Positions 1-9,597 of a stretch of DNA of 64,000 nt are shown in pieces. Source of the stretch: Paralithodes platypus (taxonomy: Eukaryota; Arthropoda; Malacostraca; Decapoda; Lithodidae); the NCBI GenBank assembly GCA_032716605.1, contig CM064551.1, forward strand, positions 48,485,427 through 48,549,426. Direction: 5' to 3'. Under the pieces are notes generated by a model. That model had not been told where the DNA came from. It did not search any database and saw nothing but the letters and a program-made list of their open reading frames with translations. Made by a program: the position numbers and the translations under genes. Position 1 is the stretch's first letter. Each line of letters opens with the position of its first letter.

Positions 1-697
1 GAAGACTGTGATTAACGAGAAGTGTAATATGTGGATGGAAGTGGAAGAGAGGGAGGGATCTTGCTGGGGGTGGAAGTTTCGCTCCCAGGAATTTTCGTTC
101 CTGGTGTATTTCACTTCCGTCGACTTCGTAGAAGGGACGACCTCGTACCTCAAGTCTGGAATACGTAGGTTTGTTTTGGGGGGTAGGTTGAGGTGGGTGG
201 TGTGTGGGGTTGGTTGTGGTGATGGCGCGTGTGGCTGTGGTTTTGACCTTGGGATTTTGCTCTCACTTTGGGAGGGGGGTAGGTGTCCCGTTTAGGCCGG
301 CCGTTAGGAATGGGTGAACTGTTAGGCTTGACAGGTGTCTGAGTGCGGTTGGGTTTAAAGGGTGTTTGTGTGTGCGTCTGGTGAGTCTGTGGAGGTATAG
401 AAGGTGGAGTGTGGTTTGTTGGTAAGTTGGCTGGGGGAAGAGGTTGTTTCTGGAGGGGGGTTGTGGTTGTGGGAGGGGTGGCGGTAAGGGTGAGGAATGT
501 TGGAGGTTGACGGTTTATGAGGGTTTGGTGGTGTGGGGGGGTCTGGTAGGTAAATTTTTGAGGGGGTCTGGATAGGCAGTGTTGTGGTTTGAGAGGGTTT
601 TTTGAGATTGACAGGTTGAGTACGTTGTCAGGGGCGAGAGGGAGAGAGAGATTCTGGTGGTTAATCAAGGTGGGAACAGTTTTGTGGCCAGATTTGG
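1..697. other. Unassigned GC-skewed segment with a Pro/Thr-rich minus-strand ORF
   Basis: The plus strand is strongly G/T-rich, so the minus strand reads as a C/A-rich sequence open from 668 to 150. It would encode a Pro/Thr/Gln/His-rich peptide of 172 residues with no recognisable domain. Its composition resembles the proline-rich ORF1 tails of the LINEs further right (for example 59712-61319), but I see no zinc knuckle or other diagnostic motif. The openness may be only a consequence of base skew. I cannot assign a function. Confidence 0.3.
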
Positions 698-1480
698 ATG
701 GGCGTGGTATGGTGTCGAGCGGAATCTGTGGGGGGGGAATTTGGGGTGGATGAGGTAGCGGTATGGGGTGGGGTAAGGTCGGGGGGGAAAAGGAGGTGGT
801 ATTGTAAATCGCCTTTCAAGCTACGCTTTTATAAGAAGCAGGTACTTGAGAAGGCGGCCGCAGTAGCCAGGGAAGAAGCCAAAAGACTTGGTGAGGATGA
901 GGCTGTGAGTGAGGGTGAGCGTGGTGACTCATCTCGCCCGCCATTGTCTCCCTTATCTCCCCAAGCCACCCAAGATGACCCGGGCATCTCCCATTCTTCC
1001 CCACCACTGCCAAGGGTTGAGGACCCCCCACTCTCGGCCTATTTGCCTCCTAGGTCCCCCAACAGGAGACATACTGCCGCCGAAAAGGGGAAAGGCAGGA
1101 AATATGTGAAAAAAGGACAGCAAACTAGGCAGGCTTTGTTCGAGGTTCCCGCGGTGTCCACCCCTGCCGGCCCCAGCCATACGCCCCTGCAACTTTCCCC
1201 ACAGTCCTCCCCACCTCTCCAGCCATCAACATGTGTTCCTGACGAAGTTTTTGAGCTCGCATCACCAATACCTGGGCCTAGTGACAGTGGAACATTGCTT
1301 CCTGCCACTCGTCGCAGGCAAAGGAGCCCAGAACCTCGGGGGGACATAGCCTCACCTGCCACTCCTTCCCCACCTCACCCCCCCGCACGCCGCCCACGCA
1401 GCCCACGCATCACTCGTTCCCCGCCAGATTATGTGGGGGACACTGACAATGAAGGGCACCTCTCAGATGAATTTCGGTGT
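698..1480 (+). CDS. Pro/Ser-rich open frame, possible host exon
   Basis: A plus-strand frame is open from about 698 to 1561. From ~780 it reads as a basic and Glu/Ala-rich stretch (KLRFYKKQVLEKAAAVAREE), then a long Ser/Pro-rich region with SPP and PRSP motifs, and ends acidic (DNEGHLSDEF). At 1474-1482 the sequence GGTGTGAGT is a strong 5' splice-site match, and composition changes abruptly from GC-rich to AT-rich just after it. The last ~27 residues of the open frame therefore look intronic. No catalytic domain is visible; the low complexity suggests a disordered regulatory protein or a transposon-encoded accessory protein. I see no convincing start codon context or upstream acceptor. What supports it is a long open frame plus a donor-like site at a composition boundary. 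Confidence 0.3.
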
Positions 1481-1561
1481 GAGTATCCTAGGTTGGAGTT
1501 CTTGGGAGTACCACATGTATTCTCTACTTTCATTGATTTCATTAGTTCGGTTTATATGTAA

Positions 1562-2100
1562 ATTAATTGGCAAGTTGGTGAAAACAAATATGAATATGGG
1601 AAAACAAAAATCTTAAATAAAAACATGTATGATTTTGTTAATTTCACTCTACAACTTCTTCATTATCTCTTTCAGTACTGTACAATGAAAAAAAAAAAAT
1701 CTGGCTAATATTGATGCAGTTTTTAACCCCTTCTGTACCAGTGACGTCCTATTAACTTTATTGTGGCTACTATTAGACAATTTCATTCAGTTTAAAAAGG
1801 GCCTCCAGCAATTAGCAAGCTTCGAACTATCTCACTTAACCCTTTTTACTACCACAAATCCTTCTTAAGTACATAAAATTGTCTAAATATATCTAGAATA
1901 AAACTAAAAAGAGGTCGGTAGAGAGAAGGGGTTAACGTGGTACACTCCCTTGATTGGCAGGGCTAGGGGGTGCCCTTGTTACAGGGTCTTAATTGGACAT
2001 TTGCTGTGAATCACTAGACCTGAGTGCCCAAACTCTTAACATCTACCAATGGTACAGGGGTGGGATCCAACTGCCGACCCTTCCATGAGCAGTCAGACGC
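1562..2100. other. AT-rich intergenic or intronic sequence, no gene seen
   Basis: No open frame of note. Around 1930-1990 a short stretch (ACTCCCTTGATTGGCAGG and GGGGTGCCCTTGTTA) matches sequence around 11050-11090, so it belongs to a dispersed repeat. The 11050 copy carries a MITE insertion. Confidence 0.5.
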
Positions 2101-2103
2101 GCT

Positions 2104-2345
2104 ACTGACCATGACACAGCCTTTTTTTTTTTTGTGGATAAGGGAGACAAAAGGCAAAACTGCCTGTGATGAGTGCCTCCCCCAGAGTTGAAAGAGTGAC
2201 AGGGCCAAAATCAAGGAATGTACGAGCCAAAACTCCTGGACACCCAGAGTTTGAAGCAACTTAAGTCATAGGATGATGGACACATAATTCAGGTAGAGAG
2301 TTCAGAAAAGAAAGATTGTGAAAATAGTTTCTCTCTTGGGTGCCT
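2104..2345 (-). mobile_element. 3'-end fragment of jockey/CR1-like LINE-D with poly(A)
   Basis: Sequence 2130-2290 matches 22612-22765 closely (for example GAGTTGAAAGAGTGACAGGG and TGAAGCAA.TTAAGTCATAGGA). That is the 3' part of the larger minus-strand LINE-D at 22587-25012. A T-run at 2121-2133 is the poly(A) tail read on the plus strand, in the same position as the longer T-run at 22589-22610. It is a 5'-truncated, non-coding copy of a few hundred bases. Confidence 0.7.
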
Positions 2346-2644
2346 CTGGCAATAATATCCCTGTGGTATTTGGATTAACCACTGCTCTACCGGCGACGTC
2401 TTTTTTATTTTATTCTAGTTAACTGGGGTAAGTGCCAGTTTATATACATGGTTATATTTAGATGATTTTGTGCAGTTTAAGAAGGATCTGTGGTAGTCAA
2501 AAGGGATAAGAGATACAGTAGTTCAAATCCTATTCATTGCTTGAGGCCATTTTGAAACTGAATAAAATCTTCTAATAGTAGCAAGATTAAAGTTTGGGAG
2601 GTTTGACGTACCTCCCAACCTACCAAATAGGAAAACCTACTATT

Positions 2645-2943
2645 TGGTAGTAGTCTTGGAAAATCCAACGTCAAGGCTATTAACCTAATTGCAATGACGA
2701 CTTGTCTATTTTGACTGCTATGTCGTCATTCCAACCGCGGTTAAAAAGAAAACGTCTAGAGTCTACTCCTTATCTTGCTCTAGGAGACATTGTACATTAA
2801 CCAAAACTACCACCGAAGGTGAAAAAAGCATAGAAGAGAAGAAAAAGGGGTTTACCTTAGTTACCGCTTAAGGCCCATCCCGTGTTCCGTCATGTGCAGA
2901 TCCCTGTCGAACGTGCGCATGAGCGACCCTCTCTTGTCATCAC
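2645..2943. repeat. DIRS inverted terminal repeat, 3' side
   Basis: Reverse complement of 10290-10593 over about 300 bp with few differences (for example the shared GAGCGACCCTCTCTTGTCAT near the inner edge and TAACCTAATTGCAATGACGA near the outer edge). The 3' side has about 50 bp of extra terminal sequence (2594-2644) that is absent from the other end, as is usual for DIRS1, where one terminal repeat is longer. Confidence 0.9.
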
Positions 2944-3004
2944 ATCTCACGTCAGCAGAAGAACGCGGATGGGCAGGGGTCCGGCGTGAGGGAGGGTATT
3001 ATGT

Positions 3005-3117
3005 ACGTTGGATTTTCCAAGACTACTACCAAATAGTAGGTTTTCCTATTTGGTAGGTTGGGAGGTACGTCAAACCTCCCAATTTGTTAGTAGTCTTGGC
3101 AAATCCAATGTCAAGGC
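3005..3117. repeat. DIRS internal complementary region (ICR)
   Basis: Positions 3005-3082 are the reverse complement of the element's 3' terminus (2595-2671). Positions 3083-3117 are the reverse complement of the 5' terminus (10558-10593). Read together, the ICR is a copy of the two ends joined head to tail. In the DIRS1 model this splint lets the ends be circularised during reverse transcription. The junction inside the ICR (ACAAAT / TTGGGAGG) predicts both element boundaries. Confidence 0.88.
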
Positions 3118-3282
3118 TGCATAACAAATAGGAGGAGGACATCCAAGCCCAACCTACCAAAAAAACCAATGCATAAAACAAAATTACGAATGACAAAGAC
3201 ACAATTTAAACAAGAGAGTTTAATAAAAGAGTGAAAAACTGAGGAGTAGCTAAAAAGAACAGTTTTAACACATGCCCGTCAT

Positions 3283-4767
3283 TCATAGTAATGCAAAAAC
3301 ATAGACTTGTCTGAAACCAAAAAGGTACTGTACCCAAAATCCCTTTTCTTCAAAAACCAACAAAAACACTGAACACAAGAACAAAACACAATTTTCAATG
3401 TGGCAAAAACACTTATGTACTGGAACAATACATAATCCCAAACTTGCAATCCAGTGTTGCAAACCCGTACCCCCCCCCCCCCCCTTTGTCAAATAAAACA
3501 AAGGAAAAGAACGAGGGACAAGGGGGGAAGACCAGGGATCTTCGCCAGAGCACCAGGAAACACGACCCCCGAGAGCAATCACGGGCGGGGGGGGCCAAAC
3601 ACTGGACACGGAGAGGTAGGAGGAGATGAAGGAATTGATAGAAGACCACAAAACCGCTGAGGCGATGGCAGGGAAGGATTGACGTGGCAGGAACCGGAAG
3701 GAGGCAGCAAAGGATCTGACATCGTGCGCAGAACCCCTACAAACAGGGTGATGGGCACGAACGGTCCGACAAACGTGGCGGCCCATCTGCACCTGCGAGA
3801 GCCTCCTACCTGTCCGAGGAGACACCCACACAGCAGTACCCGAAGGCGGCGCCACAGACGCAACAGAGGAGTGCAAGGCTGACACCGGGCACAACACATG
3901 GCGAGGATGCCCACGCCGTAAAGCCTGGACGGCGAAAGGCTGGAAAACGGGGGCCTCCCTCCCATGCATGGTAACAAAAGGAGGGGAGGAGGCGAACGAG
4001 ACACCATGCAAGGACGGGCAGAATCGCACGCAGTCCCGGGGCCGTGACAATGCCGCTAGTGCAGACACCCGATCCCCAGTGGCCAGAGCGACAAGGAAGA
4101 GTGGACGCCCGAGCAATGGAACCGGCGTAGCGGCCCTTGTATACGTGGGTGAAGCCAGAAGGACCAGAGCCCGCCCCAGATCCCACTGCGGAGGGACCTG
4201 GCGCGGAGGCGGTCGATCCCGGAAGGCAGCCGTCAGGAAGGAATCCAGCTCCTGTGGCGGAACGACCAGCCCAGCAACAGACCCAAAGACCCCCCGGACG
4301 GCAGACAAGTGGGTACGTATAGCGTCGACTGGAAAGCGACGTGTACGGAAGAGGTGAAACAAGGAGCGTAGGACGAGGGAAGGAGAGCCATCTGGCAGGC
4401 GAGTGGCCTGTAGCCACCTAGTAAAAGACCTCCAGCGGGACCCGTAAGTCCCCCAAGGAGAAGACGGCCAGGAACGCTGCAGGAAGTCAGTCAGGGCCCG
4501 GCCGGGGACCGGGAGCCACCGTGCCTCATGAACAAGCACGATGCGAAGGCCAACGAGGTCCGCAGGTCCCCAACCTAGCCCAAGTGGAAGCCGGAGACAG
4601 GTAGAGGGACCGGACTCGGGCACCACCGCGGCAACCGGGCGGACCAAGTCCGTGCCGGCCACAGAGGCGCGAGGAGCCAGACGCAGCCGTGGTACAGCCG
4701 CAGCTTCGCGAGGACTGGGCACATCAACAGCGCGTCTGGTGGCGGAAAGATGTATATCGACCGCCAC
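3283..4767 (-). CDS. DIRS tyrosine recombinase
   Basis: This ORF replaces the DDE integrase of other retrotransposons and would integrate the circular DNA intermediate. An N-terminal core-binding-like region (WGTYGSRWRSFTRWLQ; IRTHLSAVRGVF) is followed by the catalytic domain. That domain has LVALATGDRVSALAAL, the first Arg box where GxR is usual, then HDVRSFAAS, the H-x-x-R box, then a W-containing segment ending INSFISSYL with a candidate catalytic Tyr. The conserved residues expected of a tyrosine recombinase are therefore largely present. The last ~120 residues after SSYL are low-complexity and may be read-through. The ORF starts inside the preceding RNase H ORF. Confidence 0.78.
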   Translation of the reverse strand: MAVDIHLSATRRAVDVPSPREAAAVPRLRLAPRASVAGTDLVRPVAAVVPESGPSTCLRLPLGLGWGPADLVGLRIVLVHEARWLPVPGRALTDFLQRSWPSSPWGTYGSRWRSFTRWLQATRLPDGSPSLVLRSLFHLFRTRRFPVDAIRTHLSAVRGVFGSVAGLVVPPQELDSFLTAAFRDRPPPRQVPPQWDLGRALVLLASPTYTRAATPVPLLGRPLFLVALATGDRVSALAALSRPRDCVRFCPSLHGVSFASSPPFVTMHGREAPVFQPFAVQALRRGHPRHVLCPVSALHSSVASVAPPSGTAVWVSPRTGRRLSQVQMGRHVCRTVRAHHPVCRGSAHDVRSFAASFRFLPRQSFPAIASAVLWSSINSFISSYLSVSSVWPPPPVIALGGRVSWCSGEDPWSSPLVPRSFPLFYLTKGGGGGTGLQHWIASLGLCIVPVHKCFCHIENCVLFLCSVFLLVFEEKGFWVQYLFGFRQVYVFALL

Positions 4768-5279
4768 CTGTACCAGGCTACCATGAAAGCGTCCGGACCG
4801 CCCCCGGAGCGCGAGGCCGGAGGGAGAGGTCCAGAGGCAACTGGCGCGGCACCCCCGATGCGAACAAGGCGACCTCCGGAACAGCTCAGGAAGCCGCGAG
4901 GTCGGTGAACACAGTCCGTTTCATCGCCCATTCTACAAGAACACCCTGCCCTCTCGACAGGGCGGCCGCCCACAGGGTGGCAGGCCCGGGCAGGGAGGAG
5001 GCATGCAAGGAGAAGGGGTGTCGGTCCGCGAGGAAGAACAACTCCACCGAGACCCCCAATAGAGTCAACGACCTGGAGGACCCCCGCATAAGGAAACAGG
5101 GGACAGCTTGTCTGAGTGTCCAACCCGAAGGCCACCGACTTACCCCGAAGGGCCAGCGCGTGGTCCCGCAGGAAGAACAAAGGAACCAACAGTCCGAGGG
5201 CATAGACGGGTAAGAGGAGGGAGACCCACCCATCTGCCGGGAAGTGGACGTCCCAGGTTCGATCGGGAACCTCACCCAA
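4575..5279 (-). CDS. DIRS RNase H and C-terminal tail domain
   Basis: Continuation of pol in a different frame from the RT. An RNase H-like region carries INxxEL-like spacing and a conserved GLDTQTSC element. It is followed by the DIRS-specific tail FPPPDALLMCPVLAKLR, then LLAPLWPARTWSARL. That tail (FPP...P.WP...W) is the conserved block sometimes described as methyltransferase-like in DIRS elements. The frame overlaps the recombinase ORF by about 190 bp, as in other DIRS1-group elements. Catalytic RNase H acidic residues cannot all be placed, so activity is doubtful. Confidence 0.65.
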   Translation of the reverse strand: MGEVPDRTWDVHFPADGWVSLLLPVYALGLLVPLFFLRDHALALRGKSVAFGLDTQTSCPLFPYAGVLQVVDSIGGLGGVVLPRGPTPLLLACLLPARACHPVGGRPVERAGCSCRMGDETDCVHRPRGFLSCSGGRLVRIGGAAPVASGPLPPASRSGGGPDAFMVAWYRWRSIYIFPPPDALLMCPVLAKLRLYHGCVWLLAPLWPARTWSARLPRWCPSPVPLPVSGFHLG

Positions 5280-6402
5280 CCTCGCTCGACGTATCTGTGG
5301 CTACCCAGACAGTCAGCGGGGGGGGGCGGTCCAGGGCACAGCCGCAGAGCGAGCCCCGAGCAACCCAGCGACCGAAGCGTCTGCGAACGGTACGCGGGAG
5401 CGGCAGGAGCCGATCCATAGGGGCAACGGAAACACCGCGGTGCCCATGAGGAAGAGGCGGCGTAGCCAGAGGCTCCCTAAGGGAAGGGGCAGAGCGGCCC
5501 AATGCAGCGAACCCACGAACGAGTCCCAGAGCCACCCCGGGAGGGAGACCGAGTGCAACACGGCGAAGACCGTCCACCGTGGCCGGCAGACCCCGGGTCA
5601 CCGTAGCGCCGGACAAAACCCATGCGAGACCGACCCATGGCACGACACGCGACGGGGTCAAGCGTGACTTGGGAACATCGAAGGGGAACCCTAACCGTGC
5701 GATGTTGCGAACGACTGTGAGGGCGTCGCCAATGCACAGTCCTAGGGCGTCGGAAACTACCAACCAATCGGCCAAGGAAAACAGGATCTGGAGCCCGCTG
5801 CTGAGGAGAGGACCCAGAGCCTGCCCCACCAGTGCGGAGAAGATCTGCGGCGCGATGTGCAGACCGAAGGGAAGGCCGTCGAACAGGAACACACGATCGG
5901 AAGTCCGAACGGCCAAGAATCGCTGGAAGCGAGGATGGAGAGGAACGAGCCAAGACGCATCCTGGAGGGCCAGCGACACTACCCACGACAGAGGGCACAG
6001 GGCCAGGCGTACCAGGGGTACCGGCAGCATCCGAAACCGTGTGTGCACGATGTGCCCGTTGAGGGCCGACAGATCCACCACCGGTCGCATCGCGTCGCAG
6101 TTCGTTGACGGTACCAGAAAGACACGGGAGAGGAAAACCGGGTGACCGGCGGTCAACTCCCTCGACGCTACCCAGCTCGGGCATGGAAGTGAATACGTGG
6201 GCCACCTCTGAAGAGATGGGCCGGCGGCGGTGACAAGAGCGGAGTGGGGGTCTGGACGTCCACCTCCAGGTGAGACCCCTCCGCGCAACCCGCCGCCCCC
6301 AACGTCCCTAGCGGCTACCGAGGGGCGCAAGGGCGAAAACAACCCGAGGGAGCACCCGAGAGCAGGGGAGCGACCCGGTCGGCCAGGCGAGAAGGAGAAC
6401 AA
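5272..6402 (-). CDS. DIRS reverse transcriptase domain, active site altered
   Basis: The RT is recognised by RPVVDLSALN (motif 1), LQDASWLVPLHPRFQRFLAV (motif A region), FDGLPFGLHIAPQIFSALV (motif B region) and the downstream R..DVPKS.L.P...V.WVGL block. It would copy the element RNA into DNA. Where DIRS elements normally have a Y-x-D-D-W core, this copy reads SLADW, so the first catalytic Asp and the Tyr are lost, and the upstream motif-A Asp context is also atypical. The RT frame runs to ATDTSSEVG, the start of the RNase H domain, then continues in another frame at 5279. This is probably a decayed copy; a sequencing error is possible for the frame change but unlikely for the active site. 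Confidence 0.75.
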   Translation of the reverse strand: MFSFSPGRPGRSPALGCSLGLFSPLRPSVAARDVGGGGLRGGVSPGGGRPDPHSALVTAAGPSLQRWPTYSLPCPSWVASRELTAGHPVFLSRVFLVPSTNCDAMRPVVDLSALNGHIVHTRFRMLPVPLVRLALCPLSWVVSLALQDASWLVPLHPRFQRFLAVRTSDRVFLFDGLPFGLHIAPQIFSALVGQALGPLLSSGLQILFSLADWLVVSDALGLCIGDALTVVRNIARLGFPFDVPKSRLTPSRVVPWVGLAWVLSGATVTRGLPATVDGLRRVALGLPPGVALGLVRGFAALGRSAPSLREPLATPPLPHGHRGVSVAPMDRLLPLPRTVRRRFGRWVARGSLCGCALDRPPPLTVWVATDTSSEVG

Positions 6403-6420
6403 GGAGGCCGACCCAGAGAA

Positions 6421-7212
6421 CTACACATTGTGTTGACGTGGAGGTACCCCCGGTACGGGCCGTGCGGGCATGAGCGCCACGTTGACCTCCTCTATCCCCC
6501 CCCCCCCCAACCTCATCGGAAAGGGCGGGCCACCCCAACCCCAGGCCGGCGCGGGGCTGACCCCGTCGAAGGGCGGCCAGCCCCGACACGGAGGGGATGA
6601 AAGGGGCAAGAACAGAAGTGCGAGGCGGAACCAACGCACTGGCCTGCAACGTCCCAGTCCTGCGCCCGTGCAAGGCGTCAGCACTTGCAGCAGCACCCCG
6701 AAGAGGACCGGCAGAAGGACGGGACTGTGAAGACCCCGCGCGCGGCACAGCGCGTCGGTGCGTGACGTAAGCAGGGTCCGCAACGACACAGCGCGGCGCC
6801 GCGTGTCGGAAGCAGGGGCCGCCGACAGAGAAGCGTAGCATTCCCAAGCATCCTGCTTTAAAAAAAACGACGTATATAGCGCAGAGTACAACAAACCCTG
6901 ACGAATAACCAAGGGGGCCAGCCGGCAGAACGAAGACCGTACCGTCGGGCGTTGCCGAGTTTCCGCGCACAAAACCGCCTTCAGCTCGGGAACCAAAGAC
7001 ACCGCGAGCCGAAGGTGGACCCGCTGAACGCGGTCCAAACCCTCGCGAAGATCGCCTGGCGCAGACGCCTCGAAAAGCCGCAGGTGGTGAACAGACGTCT
7101 GGAGGGAACCTAAAGACAAGACAATAAGTCCGTCACCCTCTGTCGCAAGGGAAAAACCTTGGCGCCAGAGGGCTGATCCGGGTGAGAGAAGAACGGGGTA
7201 GCAATAGAACAA
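6421..7212 (-). CDS. DIRS ORF1, C-terminal part
   Basis: Open frame of 263 residues downstream of the ORF1 N-terminal part and immediately upstream of RT. It contains a Leu/Arg/Ala-rich helical region (LRLFEASAPGDLREGLDRV, then LLYSALYTSFFLKQDAWECY) typical of DIRS gag C-termini, and ends in a Gly/Pro-rich stretch. The gap 7213-7581 to the previous segment implies at least one frameshift in this copy. Function is inferred from context only. Confidence 0.5.
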   Translation of the reverse strand: MFYCYPVLLSPGSALWRQGFSLATEGDGLIVLSLGSLQTSVHHLRLFEASAPGDLREGLDRVQRVHLRLAVSLVPELKAVLCAETRQRPTVRSSFCRLAPLVIRQGLLYSALYTSFFLKQDAWECYASLSAAPASDTRRRAVSLRTLLTSRTDALCRARGLHSPVLLPVLFGVLLQVLTPCTGAGLGRCRPVRWFRLALLFLPLSSPPCRGWPPFDGVSPAPAWGWGGPPFPMRLGGGGIEEVNVALMPARPVPGVPPRQHNV

Positions 7213-7581
7213 AGTTCAAGAACGGGCGCGCTCATCCAGGACCAGAACGCGCCGTCCAACCCGCCGACAGACACAAGAAGAGGCAAAATCAGTGATGACT
7301 CCGGGGGAGGGACTGAAGGAGAGCCGTCGACGGATCGGTGTGTGAAGTCGAAGGCCTCAGCAAACCAGGCCTCCAATGGGAGAGGGTGACCGAGCATGAT
7401 GGCTAAGCCAGGCGTACCGGCATCGCACAAACCTGTCCCATAGGAGGACAGACCCGTCAACACAGCCAGGGACTGAACAGCCGGAAGGATGTCAGGGCGG
7501 CTGAAGTCTGACCAGAGCGTAGGCCTGCAGAAGGGAGGGGGACCGTAGCAGGGGTAGGTAGGGTGAGGCGCTGAGGGTGAG

Positions 7582-8952
7582 TCACCGCCAAGAAGGGCGA
7601 GAAGAGGGAGTCTTCCATCGACTCCAAGCGCCCGTCGAAGCGTGACACAACCCAGCCCTGCATAGCCGACAATCGATCCGAGAGAGGCGACCCCCCCCCC
7701 CAGATTGGTCGGCCCTCAGGGGCGAGCGGGAGCAAGACCCACGACACGAACCAGCAGCGTCGCGGCCCAAGGAAGGCGAGCGACGACGGTTGTGTCGCCG
7801 TTGAGGGACTCGTCCCCGATCACGAATGGCCGAGGGGGAAACAGCACCATTCCCCTCTTCCAGCGACACGTCAGCTCCTGAGAAAGGGGACCCCGAAACC
7901 CCGCGAAACCCCACCGAGGCAAGAGGAGGGGTACCCCCCTGGCGAGACGGTAAGTGAAGGTCAGGAAGAGAAGAATGAGGAGGAGCAGGACGACGGGAGT
8001 GGGAAGGCTGGCCGGGTGAAAGGAGGCCAGAAGGAGCCGCGGGGGGAAACAGAGCAAGGATCCCCGGGGCTGAGATAACAGGGCGGCCCGACACCGAGGC
8101 GGAGGAGGGAGGGACCACCACCGTGGGACGAGACCGTGAAGGAAGAATAGGCACTGAAGCAGGTGAAGTAGGAGAAGCAACGACATCCAGGCGGACCCTC
8201 CTGGACAGTGTAGGAGGAGGGAGCAGAGGGCCAGCTACAGCATGAACAACCGCGCGCGGTGAGGACAACGTAAGAGGAAGTTGTCTGGGCTGGGGAAGCG
8301 GGCGGAAGGTAGTAGAGCCCCTATCCGTAGAGGCCAGGGGAGGGCGCACAGGGGCAGAGCCGCTAACCCCGGCCTCAGGGCGAGAACCATGACGAGGGCG
8401 ATGGGCGTCGTCAAGGCGATCAGGAGGACAACGAGGGGCAGTAGAGGACGGACGACGAGGCGAGCGAGAGCGTGGACGGAGCCGGGGAACCCCCCGACGA
8501 TGGGACGACCGGCTGCGGGACCCAGGGGAGAGGGCCAGGTGAACGGCCTTCAGTCGGGTCAGGGATACCCAGGGCGACGCGGATCCGGTCGGCAACAAAG
8601 GCCGGGGAACGGTGGCCCACAGTCCTAATGTGGCGGGAGACCATCGTCCACACCGACGGAAGGGAAGCAGAGGCCACAGCCGCCGCCGAGGAACCAGGGC
8701 CATGGAGCAGCACAACCACCAGGGCCAGACACGTGCCACACAGAGCAGGGAGGTAGGCCGTAGAGGACACACAGAGCGAGTGGCGCAAGCAGGACTTGTG
8801 GCTCTCCAAGCACGGGGAGCGACAACCAAGGCGAAAGCAAGGCAGCCTACCTGCACTAGAAGAACACACACCATAATCAGCACGTCGAAGGAGTAAGTGG
8901 AGAGAATGTCCAAGAAGAACCAGGGAAGGAGCATGGGGAAACAGGAACACAT
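7582..8952 (-). CDS. DIRS ORF1 (gag-like), N-terminal part
   Basis: Open frame of 456 residues at the 5' end of the DIRS element. It begins with a hydrophobic/Cys-rich stretch and continues as an Arg/Ser/Pro-rich region (RSRSSHRRGVPRLRPRSRS and similar), as expected for a nucleic-acid-binding gag-like product. No enzymatic motif is visible. The assignment rests on position (first ORF, upstream of RT) and composition. Because the sequence is GC-rich and open in several frames, the true frame and start are uncertain, and the ORF1 reading frame probably shifts before the 7212-6421 segment. Confidence 0.5.
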   Translation of the reverse strand: MCSCFPMLLPWFFLDILSTYSFDVLIMVCVLLVQVGCLAFALVVAPRAWRATSPACATRSVCPLRPTSLLCVARVWPWWLCCSMALVPRRRLWPLLPFRRCGRWSPATLGLWATVPRPLLPTGSASPWVSLTRLKAVHLALSPGSRSRSSHRRGVPRLRPRSRSPRRPSSTAPRCPPDRLDDAHRPRHGSRPEAGVSGSAPVRPPLASTDRGSTTFRPLPQPRQLPLTLSSPRAVVHAVAGPLLPPPTLSRRVRLDVVASPTSPASVPILPSRSRPTVVVPPSSASVSGRPVISAPGILALFPPAAPSGLLSPGQPSHSRRPAPPHSSLPDLHLPSRQGGTPPLASVGFRGVSGSPFSGADVSLEEGNGAVSPSAIRDRGRVPQRRHNRRRSPSLGRDAAGSCRGSCSRSPLRADQSGGGGRLSRIDCRLCRAGLCHASTGAWSRWKTPSSRPSWR

Positions 8953-9175
8953 GCAAACAGGTATCCGTACTCACCCTAAACTGGGAGCACAGAGGTAGGT
9001 GAGGAGGGCGGCCGAGGCGGAAGAGCACTAGCAGAGCCTGCAAAGATGGAGAAAGTGTTAACCACCACTCAACATCTTACATGCAGGGCCTATAACACCA
9101 GTGAAGTGCATACACCAATATAGTATCAGGCAACAAGATGACATAAAAAAAGTCAATAGTGAAAGCCAACTATTA

Positions 9176-9319
9176 CCGCAAATTTGTGGGCCAATGGAGG
9201 CATAACCGTACCGACACCACCCTCCCGCAATTTTGCGGGACCCCCCAACGATCTCCGCAAATTTGCGGGGAGCCGAAACGTCCCAGAGGACCGAATCGAG
9301 CTCCCGCAAATTTGCGGGA
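9176..9319. promoter_or_regulatory. Four copies of a CCCGCAAATTTGCGGG-type palindrome in the DIRS 5' region
   Basis: Near-perfect palindromes lie at 9176-9189 (one mismatch arm), 9223-9240 (CCCGCAATTTTGCGGG), 9254-9269 and 9302-9319 (TCCCGCAAATTTGCGGGA). All are within 145 bp, just upstream of ORF1 and inside the element. Spacing is irregular, so this is not a simple tandem repeat. Function is unknown; a dimeric protein-binding site or RNA hairpins in the leader are plausible. Confidence 0.6.
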
Positions 9320-9597
9320 CCAGCCGAGATGGTCCGGCGCCGAAAAAAGCAAGAGGAGCGTCTAGGGAATACCAAAAAAGGCCACAAAAAATGAGTCATC
9401 TCCTTATGAACTCCAAGCAATGATGGCCATCAAGCTGAGCAGTGTCTTCCTTGAATTTATCCTGACTCAACCGGTAAAGGGAGAGGCAAGGAAGACACAC
9501 CAGAGGAGAGGAGGCACATCCCCCAGGAACCACCCAACCCACAGAGATAGAGCAAAGCCCATGAGGAGAAGTGGCAGGGAGGGTGGTTTCGCACAAA

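Noticed and set aside
2597..3083. An independent ~490-bp MITE with 77-bp inverted ends
   Set aside because: The inverted pair is better explained as the DIRS terminus and its internal complementary region, because the adjoining 3083-3117 matches the opposite DIRS terminus.
3413..8896. Many plus-strand open frames, Arg/Gly/Pro-rich, opposite the DIRS genes
   Set aside because: They are shadows of the GC-rich minus-strand ORFs; they show no domains, whereas the minus strand carries RT and recombinase motifs.
9176..9319. CRISPR-like array
   Set aside because: Repeats are palindromes with irregular spacing and no uniform spacers, inside a eukaryotic retrotransposon.
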